13,270 nt of DNA, taken from positions 1 through 13,270 of the forward strand of contig CAZXLD010000076.1 in assembly GCA_964641965.1 (NCBI GenBank). Reading direction: 5' to 3'. The position numbers and the translations under genes are program-made. This document shows, piece after piece, positions 6,724-12,888 of this stretch. This DNA is from JAJDFU01 sp964641965 (GTDB lineage Bacteria > Bacteroidota > Bacteroidia > Chitinophagales > Saprospiraceae). Under the pieces are notes generated by a model. The model was not told the DNA's origin and did not search any database. It saw nothing but the letters and a program-made list of their open reading frames with translations. How positions within the stretch are numbered: the stretch's first letter is position 1; each line of letters begins with the position of its first letter.

Positions 6724-6951
6724 ATGGAAGCAAGGAGAGAACCGCTAACCAATCTTCAATTGGAAATCCTGAAGACCTTTTCTCATCAGCTCAGTGATGA
6801 GGACCTGCAAGCATTGCGTAAACTAATCGCGGACTTCTTTGCCAAACGAGCAATAGCAGAGGCTAATAAGGTATGGGACGAGGAGAAATGGGATGAAGGG
6901 AAAGCAGAGGAATTGCTGAACACCAAATTAAGAACTCCATACAAGAAGTAG
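6724..6951 (+). CDS. antitoxin of a PIN-toxin module
   Basis: The protein has 75 residues and is highly charged and helical: MEARREPLTNLQLEILKTFSHQLSDEDLQALRKLIADFFAKRAIAEANKVWDEEKWDEGKAEELLNTKLRTPYK. The pattern (L-T-N-L-Q-L-E-(I/L)-L-K, then a helix ending in F-A-x-x-A, then a W-D-E-E-K-W repeat and a terminal R-T-x-Y-K) is that of a family of VapB-like antitoxins encoded directly before PIN-domain toxins in Bacteroidota and cyanobacteria. It has no obvious DNA-binding fold. The broken PIN gene begins within a few bases of its stop. The frame is intact. Assignment rests on pattern and context. Confidence 0.8.
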   Translation: MEARREPLTNLQLEILKTFSHQLSDEDLQALRKLIADFFAKRAIAEANKVWDEEKWDEGKAEELLNTKLRTPYKK

Positions 6952-6952
6952 T

Positions 6953-7369
6953 TTGAAAAGGATCGTCCTGGACACCAATGTTCTCCTGGTTTCTGTCTCC
7001 GACCGTTCACCGCATCACTGAGTTTTCAAAGGGTTGATCGATGGAGAGTATGAGCTTTGTGTCACGAACGAGATTATCCTGGAATACGCTGAAATCATCG
7101 AACAACACATGGGCTAAATTGCCAGGGAGAGTGTGTTGGGCGTATTGGAAAATCTCCCAAATGTGATCCTTGTAAACACCTACTTCCAATTCAACCTTTT
7201 GACCAATGACCCAGACGATAACAAGTTTGTGGATTGTGCTATTGCTTCGAATGCCAATTTCATCGTAACCGAGGATAAGGACTTCAATGTATTGAAGAAG
7301 ATTGACTTCCCAAGTGTTGAAACCAAGTCCATTCATGAATTCAGGGACCAAAAAGAAAATGATACCTAA
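6953..7369 (+). pseudogene. PIN-domain (VapC-like) toxin, two in-frame stops
   Basis: One continuous frame from TTG 6953 to TAA 7367-7369 (138 codons) encodes a recognisable PIN-domain ribonuclease broken at TGA 7019-7021 and TAA 7115-7117. The first acidic residue is in KRIVLDTNVLLVSVSD (Asp7), the second in CVTNEIILEYAEI (Glu44), and the last two are in NKFVDCAIASNANFIVTEDKDF, so all active-site acids remain readable. The TGA sits at codon 23, where this family usually has Trp (H-x-W-(I/V)-F-K), so TGG to TGA is the likely change. A fragment from 7133 could in principle be translated but lacks half of the active site. The final stop is inside the R' box of the attC at 7364. The upstream antitoxin is intact. 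Confidence 0.85.
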
Positions 7370-7425
7370 CACCTTGTAGCTGTCCATGAGCTAGACACTC
7401 CGCAGCAGCTATACCATCGTTATCA
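7364..7425 (+). other. attC recombination site, last one seen
   Basis: The site is 62 bp. R' ACCTAAC (7364-7370) matches RYYYAAC exactly, and the right end is GTTATCA (7419-7425). The arms TGTAGCTG (7375-7382) and CAGCTATA (7406-7413) pair with one mismatch. The conserved 13-mer TGTAGCTGTCCAT is at 7375-7387. It closes the antitoxin/PIN cassette (6653-7419, 767 bp). No further attC is visible downstream. Confidence 0.85.
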
Positions 7426-7450
7426 GCAATAAAGAAAAAATTGTACATTC

Positions 7451-7476
7451 ATGATAGTATCAAATGATAGTATCAT
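7451..7476 (+). promoter_or_regulatory. tandem and near-palindromic 13-bp repeat at the Fic gene start
   Basis: ATGATAGTATCAA (7451-7463) is directly followed by ATGATAGTATCAT (7464-7476), 12 of 13 identical. With one flanking base on each side, the block is also an inverted repeat: CATGATAGTATCA against TGATAGTATCATG, one mismatch. A dimeric repressor site overlapping the translation start is a reasonable guess; equally the repeat could encode residues 1-8 of a longer Fic protein. Confidence 0.4.
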
Positions 7477-8431
7477 GAAGCCACCATATAGCGTTACAAA
7501 TAAAATCATAAACCTTATTGCTTCCATTTCGGAAAAGATTGGAGAAGTAAACGCTGCACATCTTCACAAACCTTCTCTTGAGTTAAGAAAATTAAATAGA
7601 GTGAAAACCATTAAAGCCTCTTTAGAAATTGAAGGAAATTCATTATCGGAAGATCAAATCACAGCAATTATTGAAAATAAAAGAGTAATTGGCCCTCAAA
7701 AGGATATTCAAGAAGTAATCAACGCAATTGAAGTGTATGATAAGATTCATGAATTCAATCCTACCACCCTTTCTTCATTTTTGAAGGCACATAAAATTTT
7801 GATGAATGGATTACTTGATAATCCAGGAAAATTAAGAACAAAGTCGGTAGGCATTTTCAAAGGAAGTCAAGTTGCTCATATCGCTCCTCCTGCAGGGAAT
7901 TTGAGCCATTTAATGAAGGAACTTTTCAAATATATAAAATCAGAGGATGATCATATTTTAATAAAAAGCTGTGTGGCACATTATGAAATTGAATTCATTC
8001 ACCCTTTTATGGATGGAAATGGAAGGATGGGAAGACTTTGGCAAAGTTTAATCCTGCTGAATGAATATCCAGTCTTCGAATATCTAACTTTTGAAACTAT
8101 CATCAAAGAACGGCAACAGGAATATTATGATGTCCTTGAAAAATCAGACAAGGAAGGGCAATCGACAAAGTTTGTTGAATTCATTCTGGAAGCCATTGAT
8201 GAATCTTTACAAAATCTTTTAAAGATTCAAACTCCAAACCTTACCCCTAAAGATAGAATTGATTATTTCGTTACAATTTACCAGAATCAAACTTTCACCA
8301 GAAAAGATTATTTGAATATCTTTAAAAACATATCTTCAGCAACTGCAAGCAGAGATTTAAAATATGCAGTTGAAAATAAACTGATTGCTAAGGATGGAGA
8401 TAAAAGAACAACTTTATATAAATTAAAATAA
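7475..8431 (+). CDS. Fic-family AMP-transferase (class II, self-inhibited)
   Basis: From ATG 7475 the protein has 318 residues; an in-frame ATG at 7451 would add 8. The later start is preferred because Fic proteins of this type typically begin M-K-P-P-(Y/F). The inhibitory helix motif S-L-E-I-E-G (Ser49 to Gly54, fitting (S/T)xxxE(G/N)) is near the N-terminus, so it is class II. The active-site motif HPFMDGNGRMGR is at 176-187 with catalytic His176. A winged-helix-like tail occupies about 255-318. Fic enzymes transfer AMP to target proteins, and Glu53 normally blocks this. All key residues are intact. It stands alone, with no FicA-like antitoxin. Its base composition is clearly more AT-rich than the cassette genes before it. 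Confidence 0.9.
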   Translation: MKPPYSVTNKIINLIASISEKIGEVNAAHLHKPSLELRKLNRVKTIKASLEIEGNSLSEDQITAIIENKRVIGPQKDIQEVINAIEVYDKIHEFNPTTLSSFLKAHKILMNGLLDNPGKLRTKSVGIFKGSQVAHIAPPAGNLSHLMKELFKYIKSEDDHILIKSCVAHYEIEFIHPFMDGNGRMGRLWQSLILLNEYPVFEYLTFETIIKERQQEYYDVLEKSDKEGQSTKFVEFILEAIDESLQNLLKIQTPNLTPKDRIDYFVTIYQNQTFTRKDYLNIFKNISSATASRDLKYAVENKLIAKDGDKRTTLYKLK

Positions 8432-8534
8432 ATACTGATACTATTCTCCCTCAAAAGACGAGAACTCTTGGACGAAAGAAAAAAGAGAGCAGTATATAAT
8501 CAATAGAGAGGATTTCAATACTTGGGATAAAAAG

Positions 8535-9035
8535 ATGTTTGAAGAAGATATGGAATGGGTAGAAGACATTCCTTCTGGTCCCTTCAATGAAGGCGTATTT
8601 CCTGAGCCAAAATATGACTTGCATGGAAACTTTACAGGTGTCGGAAATAAGTCAGGAATATATAAAATTGGTGATAAAACGATTTTAATGAACAGTTTTT
8701 TTTCAAACAAAAATGAAATTAATGGAAAATACTTGGACACTTTTTCTGATGAAATATTTTTCCACCTCATGGTCCTTACAGATACAGTTGACACAGTGAA
8801 TTACAGTCATTCATCGAGTATAATTCTATCTCGTAACCACCCAGACTATTTAGGGCAAGGAGCCTTTAAAACAAAAACTAATCAAATAGACTACACTGCG
8901 TTTATAACAGCGGAACGAGATATGTTTGCAATCGTCAATACGCGATTATTTAATTTAAATTTTGGACAAACTATATTAGAAGCCATCTCAAAAATGCTTT
9001 TGATGCCGAAAATGAAGGACTTTGGTACCAGATGA
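8535..9035 (+). CDS. unknown protein, probably truncated at the 5' end
   Basis: The 166-residue frame from ATG 8535 has no recognised family. The frame remains open upstream to 8439, and that extension (SWTKEKREQYIINREDFNTWDKK) reads like genuine protein, with charge pattern and aromatic spacing continuous with what follows. It has no ATG, and the Fic stop lies only 7 bp before it. The natural N-terminus may therefore have been lost where this sequence joined the Fic gene. The body contains a glycine-rich segment DLHGNFTGVGNKSGIYKIGDK, a likely buried helix DEIFFHLMVLTDTVDTVNY and a hydrophobic C-terminal stretch. There is no signal peptide and no membrane segment. It could also be a real short gene starting at 8535. 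Confidence 0.5.
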   Translation: MFEEDMEWVEDIPSGPFNEGVFPEPKYDLHGNFTGVGNKSGIYKIGDKTILMNSFFSNKNEINGKYLDTFSDEIFFHLMVLTDTVDTVNYSHSSSIILSRNHPDYLGQGAFKTKTNQIDYTAFITAERDMFAIVNTRLFNLNFGQTILEAISKMLLMPKMKDFGTR

Positions 9036-9038
9036 GGC

Positions 9039-9079
9039 GCAAAAACGGAGCCTAGCCGTAGCTAAGTGACGCTTTTTGC
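9039..9079. other. imperfect hairpin after the unknown gene
   Basis: GCAAAAACG (9039-9047) can pair with CGCTTTTTGC (9070-9079) with one bulge, and inside it ACGG (9045-9048) can pair with CCGT (9056-9059). It lies 4 bases after the stop at 9035. It might act as a weak terminator or be a decayed attC, but it lacks a GTTRRRY box. Apart from this and the doubtful frame at 9088-9285, nothing could be assigned in 9036-9333. Confidence 0.3.
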
Positions 9080-9087
9080 AACGAAAT

Positions 9088-9285
9088 ATGGTGCCAAAAG
9101 GCACATTTGCAGGCCAAAGGGTATTATTGAGATGGCTTCTAGTCGCTCCTCAAAAAGATAAATCTCTAAGGACAATGCAAATTAATTCGCCAAAATTACA
9201 GGTTCAAGGAATAGATATCTACACCAAAAAATTATTAGAAGAACAAAGAATTATTGATTTTTTTGAAAATGTGAACGGAATTTAG
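9088..9285 (+). CDS. doubtful short ORF, possibly a gene 3' remnant
   Basis: A 65-residue frame starts at ATG 9088 (an alternative TTG start is at 9076). The first half (KGTFAGQRVLLRWLLVAPQKDK) looks unnatural, while the second half (SPKLQVQGIDIYTKKLLEEQRIIDFFENVNGI) has the alternating hydrophobic and charged pattern of a real C-terminal helix. A plausible reading is that only the 3' end of an older gene survives. No family is recognised and no ribosome binding signal is evident. Confidence 0.25.
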   Translation: MVPKGTFAGQRVLLRWLLVAPQKDKSLRTMQINSPKLQVQGIDIYTKKLLEEQRIIDFFENVNGI

Positions 9286-9317
9286 ACCTTATCTTTATTT
9301 GATTTTTAGGTAAGGTC
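9285..9317. other. short inverted repeat between convergent reading frames
   Basis: GACCTTA (9285-9291) and TAAGGTC (9311-9317) form a 7-bp perfect stem with a 19-nt T-rich loop. It lies between the plus-strand frame ending at 9285 and the minus-strand gene ending at 9334, which is where a shared terminator would be expected. The stem is AT-rich and weak. Confidence 0.3.
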
Positions 9318-9333
9318 AATGCTTTGGAAAGGT

Positions 9334-9543
9334 TTAAGCGGCTATTTTGCCGAGTTTTCTGATGGTTTTCCTTAAGGATTTGATTTTTTTCGATTCCGGA
9401 TTGATTTCTAGGTTCAATAAAAATAGATCCAGCAGGTACATATTGTAGTGTTCAGTCTTGATGTCGGCCATGGAGAATGGGCCTCTTTCTTGTTTATTCC
9501 GGTTCAGGTAATGGGTCAGTTTCGCCACGTTGATCGTGCTCAT
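9334..9543 (-). CDS. small protein of unknown function
   Basis: The protein has 69 residues from the ATG at 9543. Extending to the upstream ATG at 9585 would add 14 residues that are translated from a tandem repeat (9544-9577), so the shorter form is preferred. The sequence is MSTINVAKLTHYLNR, then a polar stretch, then an amphipathic middle HYNMYLLDLFLLNLEINPE and a strongly basic tail KKIKSLRKTIRKLGKIAA. The basic tail could bind nucleic acid or membrane, but no family is recognised. It is divergent from the DUF4198/HupE operon, and the region between them is only 100 bp. Confidence 0.45.
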   Translation of the reverse strand: MSTINVAKLTHYLNRNKQERGPFSMADIKTEHYNMYLLDLFLLNLEINPESKKIKSLRKTIRKLGKIAA

Positions 9544-9577
9544 GTAAGTATACCCTTTTTGTAAGCATACTCTTTTT
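9544..9577. repeat. two tandem 17-bp repeats
   Basis: GTAAGTATACCCTTTTT (9544-9560) is followed directly by GTAAGCATACTCTTTTT (9561-9577), with two mismatches. They end one base from the ATG of the minus-strand small gene (9543), so they make up its leader. Confidence 0.65.
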
Positions 9578-9642
9578 AGGACCATCTGTAATTGAACAAA
9601 ATAGGGTTTTGAGGAGTACTACGAAGAGGATTATTTACGACT

Positions 9643-10791
9643 GTGAAAAGGACACGCAAAACAAACGGAAAAGAAAAAAACATGGAATTAGGTGCAGGAG
9701 AAATGGGCAAGAAACTCGCAAAAGCAACGTCTTCTAGATTGAAGGTTCCATTCATACACAACCCTTTTACTCTACTTATAGCCCTCCTGTTACTATGCAG
9801 TCACGACCTGTATATAAAGATGGACACCTACTTCTTAAAGCCTAACCAAGAAGGGACCTTGAGCCTCTACAATGGGACTTTTGAAAAAAGCGAAAATAGA
9901 ATCACTCGCGATCGGATGCTGGACGCTTCTGTTTTTGCCCAAGGCGAAAGAGTAGCCATCAATCCAGATCAATGGGAAGACCAAGACAGCACCCTAACGC
10001 AATTAACCTTTAATACAGGTGAAGCCGGAACTTATGTGGCAGGTGTCTCTACTAAAGCCAGGAATATAGAACTCACCGCCGAAAAGTTTAACAGCTACCT
10101 CGAAAGCGATGGTGTTTTGGATATGCTCGAACAACGCAAGAAGGATGGCTTACTCGATCGAGATGCCGTAGAAAGTTATGAAAAACACGTTAAGGCAATC
10201 TACCAAGTGGGGGATAATAAGACAAACGACTGGAGCTCTGCGTTGGGCTATCCTATCGAGTTTGTTCCACTGGCAAACCCTTATGAAACATATAGTGGCG
10301 AAAAGCTGGAAGTACAGTTGCTATTGGATGGTAAACCACTAACCAATCAACTCGTCTACGCTGACCATATTATAAGCGCCCATGCACATGCCCATGACGA
10401 TCACAGCCATGAACACGAACACGATGGGGAAACCCATGCGCACGCCGACGATGGGCACAGCCATGAGCACGATTCGCATAAAGAGGAAGGACATACACAT
10501 ACCAATGGTCAACAATTACGTACCAATGACCAGGGTATCATCAGTGTAAATCTACCGGAAGATGGTATCTACTATCTACGGACCATTTACATGACGCTAG
10601 CTACAGATAGCGATGAATTGACGCACCGTTCTAAATGGGCAACACTAACGTTTGAGGTGACCCACGCGCATAATTCCAGCACACATATGCACGATCATGA
10701 GGGTGGCTTTCCTACCTGGGCCTTTGTACTTGGACTTGGAAGCTTGCTCATCGTTGGATTATTATTTCTATTCTTTAGAAAAAAGAACTAA
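9643..10791 (+). CDS. DUF4198 protein with histidine-rich metal-binding loop
   Basis: From GTG 9643 the protein has 382 residues; ATG 9682 (residue 14) and ATG 9703 (residue 21) are alternative starts. An uncleaved or late signal segment is at about 40-52 (PFTLLIALLLLCSHDLY). The first 35 residues are basic and unusual, so a later start is possible. The DUF4198 domain covers about 53-340 (DLYIKMDTYFLKPNQEGTLSLYNGTFEKS is typical of its start). Inside it, residues 242-286 hold 16 histidines (HAHAHDDHSHEHEH and HAHADDGHSHEHDSH form two related repeats). A second cluster at 341-352 precedes a C-terminal membrane helix (357-378). DUF4198 proteins act as periplasmic or membrane-anchored nickel/cobalt-handling factors. 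The HupE-like gene follows after 2 bp, so the pair is one operon. Confidence 0.85.
   Translation: MKRTRKTNGKEKNMELGAGEMGKKLAKATSSRLKVPFIHNPFTLLIALLLLCSHDLYIKMDTYFLKPNQEGTLSLYNGTFEKSENRITRDRMLDASVFAQGERVAINPDQWEDQDSTLTQLTFNTGEAGTYVAGVSTKARNIELTAEKFNSYLESDGVLDMLEQRKKDGLLDRDAVESYEKHVKAIYQVGDNKTNDWSSALGYPIEFVPLANPYETYSGEKLEVQLLLDGKPLTNQLVYADHIISAHAHAHDDHSHEHEHDGETHAHADDGHSHEHDSHKEEGHTHTNGQQLRTNDQGIISVNLPEDGIYYLRTIYMTLATDSDELTHRSKWATLTFEVTHAHNSSTHMHDHEGGFPTWAFVLGLGSLLIVGLLFLFFRKKN
10381..10470 (+). repeat. internal duplication in the histidine-rich region
   Basis: Residues 247-258 (HAHAHDDHSHEH) and 265-276 (HAHADDGHSHEH) are encoded by 10381-10416 and 10435-10470. The copies share the CACAGCCATGA core and differ mostly at third positions, which indicates an older in-frame duplication that expanded the metal-binding loop. 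Confidence 0.5.
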
Positions 10792-10793
10792 GA

Positions 10794-11471
10794 ATGCGAG
10801 TGCGTTTACAGCGCGGGCTGTCCCTATTGTTACTATTCGTTCCGCTTTTAGCCTTCGCGCATGATGTTAGCAGTGCGGACCAAGAAATCTTGCGTAACGG
10901 TGGCTTGTGGGCCTATATTCGGGTAGGTGCAACGCACATGCTCACCGGCTATGATCACCTGCTTTTTCTGACGGGTGTTGTATTCTACCTGAACAATTTT
11001 AAGGACATCCTGAAATTCATCACCGTGTTTACGATAGGTCATAGCATTACTTTGATTGGTGCGACCTATGCCGGGATCACGGCAAATGAACACCTGGTAG
11101 ATGCAGTTATTGCCTTAAGTGTTTTATACAAGGGGTTTGAGAATTTGGGCGGGTTTCAACAATTAAAGATAAAATCCCCCAACCTACTGCTCATGGTAGG
11201 TCTTTTTGGATTGATTCACGGCTTTGGGCTTTCCACCCGATTACAATCGTTCGACATGGGAACGGAACAATTTTTAGCGAAGATTCTGTGCTTTAACGTA
11301 GGGGTAGAATTGGGACAAGTGCTGGCATTAATTCCTATTGTTTTTATCATATCACTTTCGCGAAAACGCGAGCAGTTTCCAGCTTTTTACAAAGCCGTGA
11401 ACGTGTACCTGGTATTAGCGGGGATAGCTTTACTGGTATATCAATTATACGGGTACTTCACGGGACATTAA
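10794..11471 (+). CDS. HupE/UreJ-family membrane metal transporter
   Basis: The protein has 225 residues: an N-terminal signal peptide (to about AFA, residue 22) and about six membrane segments. Family motifs are RVGATHMLTGYDHLLFL (His48, Asp54, His55), FTIGHSITL (His83), GLIHGFGLS (His142) and CFNVGVELGQ (Glu172). These conserved His, Asp and Glu residues line the presumed path for nickel or cobalt in the family. All are present, so the protein is likely functional. It starts 2 bp after the DUF4198 gene and is surely cotranscribed. No urease or hydrogenase gene is in view that would fix the metal. No riboswitch or metal-box was recognised upstream of the operon. Confidence 0.88.
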   Translation: MRVRLQRGLSLLLLFVPLLAFAHDVSSADQEILRNGGLWAYIRVGATHMLTGYDHLLFLTGVVFYLNNFKDILKFITVFTIGHSITLIGATYAGITANEHLVDAVIALSVLYKGFENLGGFQQLKIKSPNLLLMVGLFGLIHGFGLSTRLQSFDMGTEQFLAKILCFNVGVELGQVLALIPIVFIISLSRKREQFPAFYKAVNVYLVLAGIALLVYQLYGYFTGH

Positions 11472-11529
11472 TAATAAGGTGTAATAGCCACTATTTGATC
11501 TGACAGTCAGTTCATGTCAGGTCAGTTAT

Positions 11530-11757
11530 TTGTCCGACAAGTCAGATGTCCTCTTGGGTAAGACCACAATTAAAGAAACCCGAATCTCTGTAGAGCACCT
11601 CGTCGGCCTTTTGGCTCAGGGTTGGACCGAGAAAGATATTTTGGATAACTTTCCCAGGTTGACCAAAGAATCTCTCTAAGCAGTATTTGCTTATTTGCAA
11701 GACTGGCTCAAAGATGGTTTGTTGTTCACTCCTGTGAACAAAGAAAAGCCCTTTTAA
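11530..11757 (+). pseudogene. DUF433 antitoxin-like protein, broken by an in-frame TAA
   Basis: The frame reads DVLLGKTTIKETRISVEHLVGLLAQGWTEKDILDNFPRLTKESL, then TAA at 11677-11679, then AVFAYLQDWLKDGLLFTPVNKEKPF to TAA 11755-11757. This is the standard DUF433 pattern (L-x-G-K-x-x-I-K-x-T-R-I-(S/T)-V, then W-x-x-x-x-I-L-x-(N/Y)-(F/Y)-P-x-L-T). The stop replaces the codon usually encoding Gln, Arg or Lys before A-(V/A)-x-A-Y. No clear ATG is in frame upstream; TTG 11530 is a guess. DUF433 proteins are usually antitoxins of DUF5615 PIN-like toxins; no such gene is left downstream. The region has also lost its start, so this is a decayed TA remnant. Confidence 0.75.
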
Positions 11758-11768
11758 ACGGAAAAAGT

Positions 11769-11804
11769 ACAAATCACAAAACCGATAATGGTCTTGTGAT
11801 TTGT
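11769..11804. other. perfect 11-bp hairpin downstream of the DUF433 remnant
   Basis: ACAAATCACAA (11769-11779) pairs without mismatch with TTGTGATTTGT (11794-11804) around a 14-nt loop. No T-run follows the stem on the plus strand; on the minus strand it is followed by ACTTTTTCC, so it could terminate minus-strand transcription. Confidence 0.5.
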
Positions 11805-11832
11805 AATAGAGATTTCTCAGGCCCCCTTTTTA

Positions 11833-11895
11833 TTAAAGCGCCTTCGTTAGGTGTTCCTCAAGTTTGTTAAAGTCATCTTGCATTTCAAATACGAA
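11833..11895 (-). pseudogene. short C-terminal coding scrap on the minus strand
   Basis: Read on the minus strand, 11895-11833 gives FVFEMQDDFNKLEEHLTKAL and two consecutive stops, with a stop just upstream. The charged helix DDFNKLEEHLTKAL looks like the end of a small DNA-binding regulator, but there is too little to name it. It may be the remnant of a gene lost between here and the SnoaL-like gene. Confidence 0.25.
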
Positions 11896-11927
11896 TTAAT
11901 GACCCGTTATAGATCCGTCGCACCTTC

Positions 11928-11945
11928 GCTCAATAGCCATTGAGC
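11928..11945. other. 7-bp hairpin downstream of the SnoaL-like gene
   Basis: GCTCAAT (11928-11934) and ATTGAGC (11939-11945) form a perfect stem with a four-base loop AGCC, 35 bases after the end of the minus-strand gene. No clear U-tract follows on that strand. The rest of 11472-11979 shows only the DUF433 and C-terminal remnants and the hairpin at 11769. Confidence 0.4.
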
Positions 11946-11979
11946 AAAATATTCGCCCATCGCTGCAGGTTAACAATGC

Positions 11980-12867
11980 TTACTCAAAGCCAAACATACC
12001 GTTCGTGTTGGCCGTACCTTCTGTAGGAACGGGCACAATAACGTCCCAGTGCTCAGCGACCTTGCCATTTTCAAAGCGCAGCAAATCGTAGAAAGCTACT
12101 GGATTGCCTTTTGCCGTTCCCTCAGAAATGGAAAGGACAAAGTTCCCTTCTCCAAGCACCTTGTGGTTCTGCTTGTAAATCCATTGCTCCTTAGCAAATG
12201 CGTCAAAAACCGCAGGAATACCGTTATCAACCGTTGGGCTATGGTTAATATAGTCGGTCTGGAACGTAGCCTGTATGATTTCACCTACTTCTTCCTGTGT
12301 ACCATTCACAATTACCTCGAACAGTTTGGTGACAATTGCCTTGTTTTCTCTGGTTTTATCCAAGTCTTTTACTTCTGCATCACCATCAAATTGAGTGCTG
12401 CCACCAACTGGGTTTTCAACGATTGGGGTCGGAACACCCCAATGCTCCGCAATTTGCCCATCGGCTATCCGGTACACATTAAACGAAACAATTTGTTTGG
12501 CGCCAAATGCCTCGGCATGGTCTAGCGTGTTGTGCATGATGACATATTCCCCGTCCTGAAACAGCCGGCGGTTTTGGTAGGTTGTACCAGCTTTTTTCAG
12601 CATCGGCAAAAGTCCAAGCAGTGCATCACGACCTGTAGGCACATAGGGGTTATGTTGGATAATGCCTTCTGCGAACACTTGGCGTACACCTTGTTCACTG
12701 TAGTCTCGAAAAAGTGCGTTGAAGGCACCAATGGCGAGTTCCTTTGGCTGCATAGCCTCGAGTCCCGTTGGTGGTTCATTCGTGCGATCGTCAGTTTCAG
12801 TATTTGACATAGCTACGAAGGTCAACGAAAGACCTCCTAACATTAGAAGGATAAGTACTTGCTTCAT
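11980..12867 (-). CDS. exported protein with two SnoaL-like domains
   Basis: The protein has 295 residues from the ATG at 12867. A longer frame from 12954 is rejected because it crosses the promoter and hides the signal peptide (MKQVLILLMLGGLSLTFVAMS). Two tandem SnoaL-like (NTF2-fold) domains are visible. Domain 1, about 43-146, has EGIIQHNPYVPTGRDAL and ends VYRIADGQIAEHWGV. Domain 2, about 175-278, has DYINHSPTVDNGIPAV and ends LLRFENGKVAEHWDV. The shared (I/V)AEHWx ending and the (Q/N)HxP strand show an internal duplication. Members are often small-molecule binding or isomerase-like proteins; the ligand is unknown. The gene is monocistronic with its own promoter at 12899-12928. Confidence 0.85.
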   Translation of the reverse strand: MKQVLILLMLGGLSLTFVAMSNTETDDRTNEPPTGLEAMQPKELAIGAFNALFRDYSEQGVRQVFAEGIIQHNPYVPTGRDALLGLLPMLKKAGTTYQNRRLFQDGEYVIMHNTLDHAEAFGAKQIVSFNVYRIADGQIAEHWGVPTPIVENPVGGSTQFDGDAEVKDLDKTRENKAIVTKLFEVIVNGTQEEVGEIIQATFQTDYINHSPTVDNGIPAVFDAFAKEQWIYKQNHKVLGEGNFVLSISEGTAKGNPVAFYDLLRFENGKVAEHWDVIVPVPTEGTANTNGMFGFE

Positions 12868-12888
12868 GATAAAGATTATTTTGCTTTT

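Noticed and set aside
7007..7387. Minus-strand frame of 126 residues over the PIN remnant.
   Set aside because: The plus strand carries the PIN motifs with all acidic residues; the minus frame runs through the attC and lacks protein features.
5275..7425. Regularly recurring conserved motifs suggested a CRISPR array.
   Set aside because: The motif copies are hundreds of bases apart, with genes between them, and have attC architecture (paired arms, R' and R'' boxes).
9036..9080. A fourth complete attC closing the Fic region.
   Set aside because: The palindrome lacks the TGTAGCTG/CAGCTACA arms and a GTTRRRY box, so it is recorded only as a hairpin.
11498..11547. Cluster of GTCAG pentamers (11506, 11516, 11521, 11541) with an ATCTGAC/GTCAGAT inverted pair.
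   Set aside because: The words are short, spacing is irregular and part lies in the DUF433 frame, so chance cannot be excluded.
11542..11772. Minus-strand 76-residue frame.
   Set aside because: It is the antisense shadow of the DUF433 remnant, whose plus-strand reading matches the family closely.
12049..12525. Plus-strand frame of 158 residues.
   Set aside because: It is antisense to the well-supported SnoaL-like gene and has no family resemblance.
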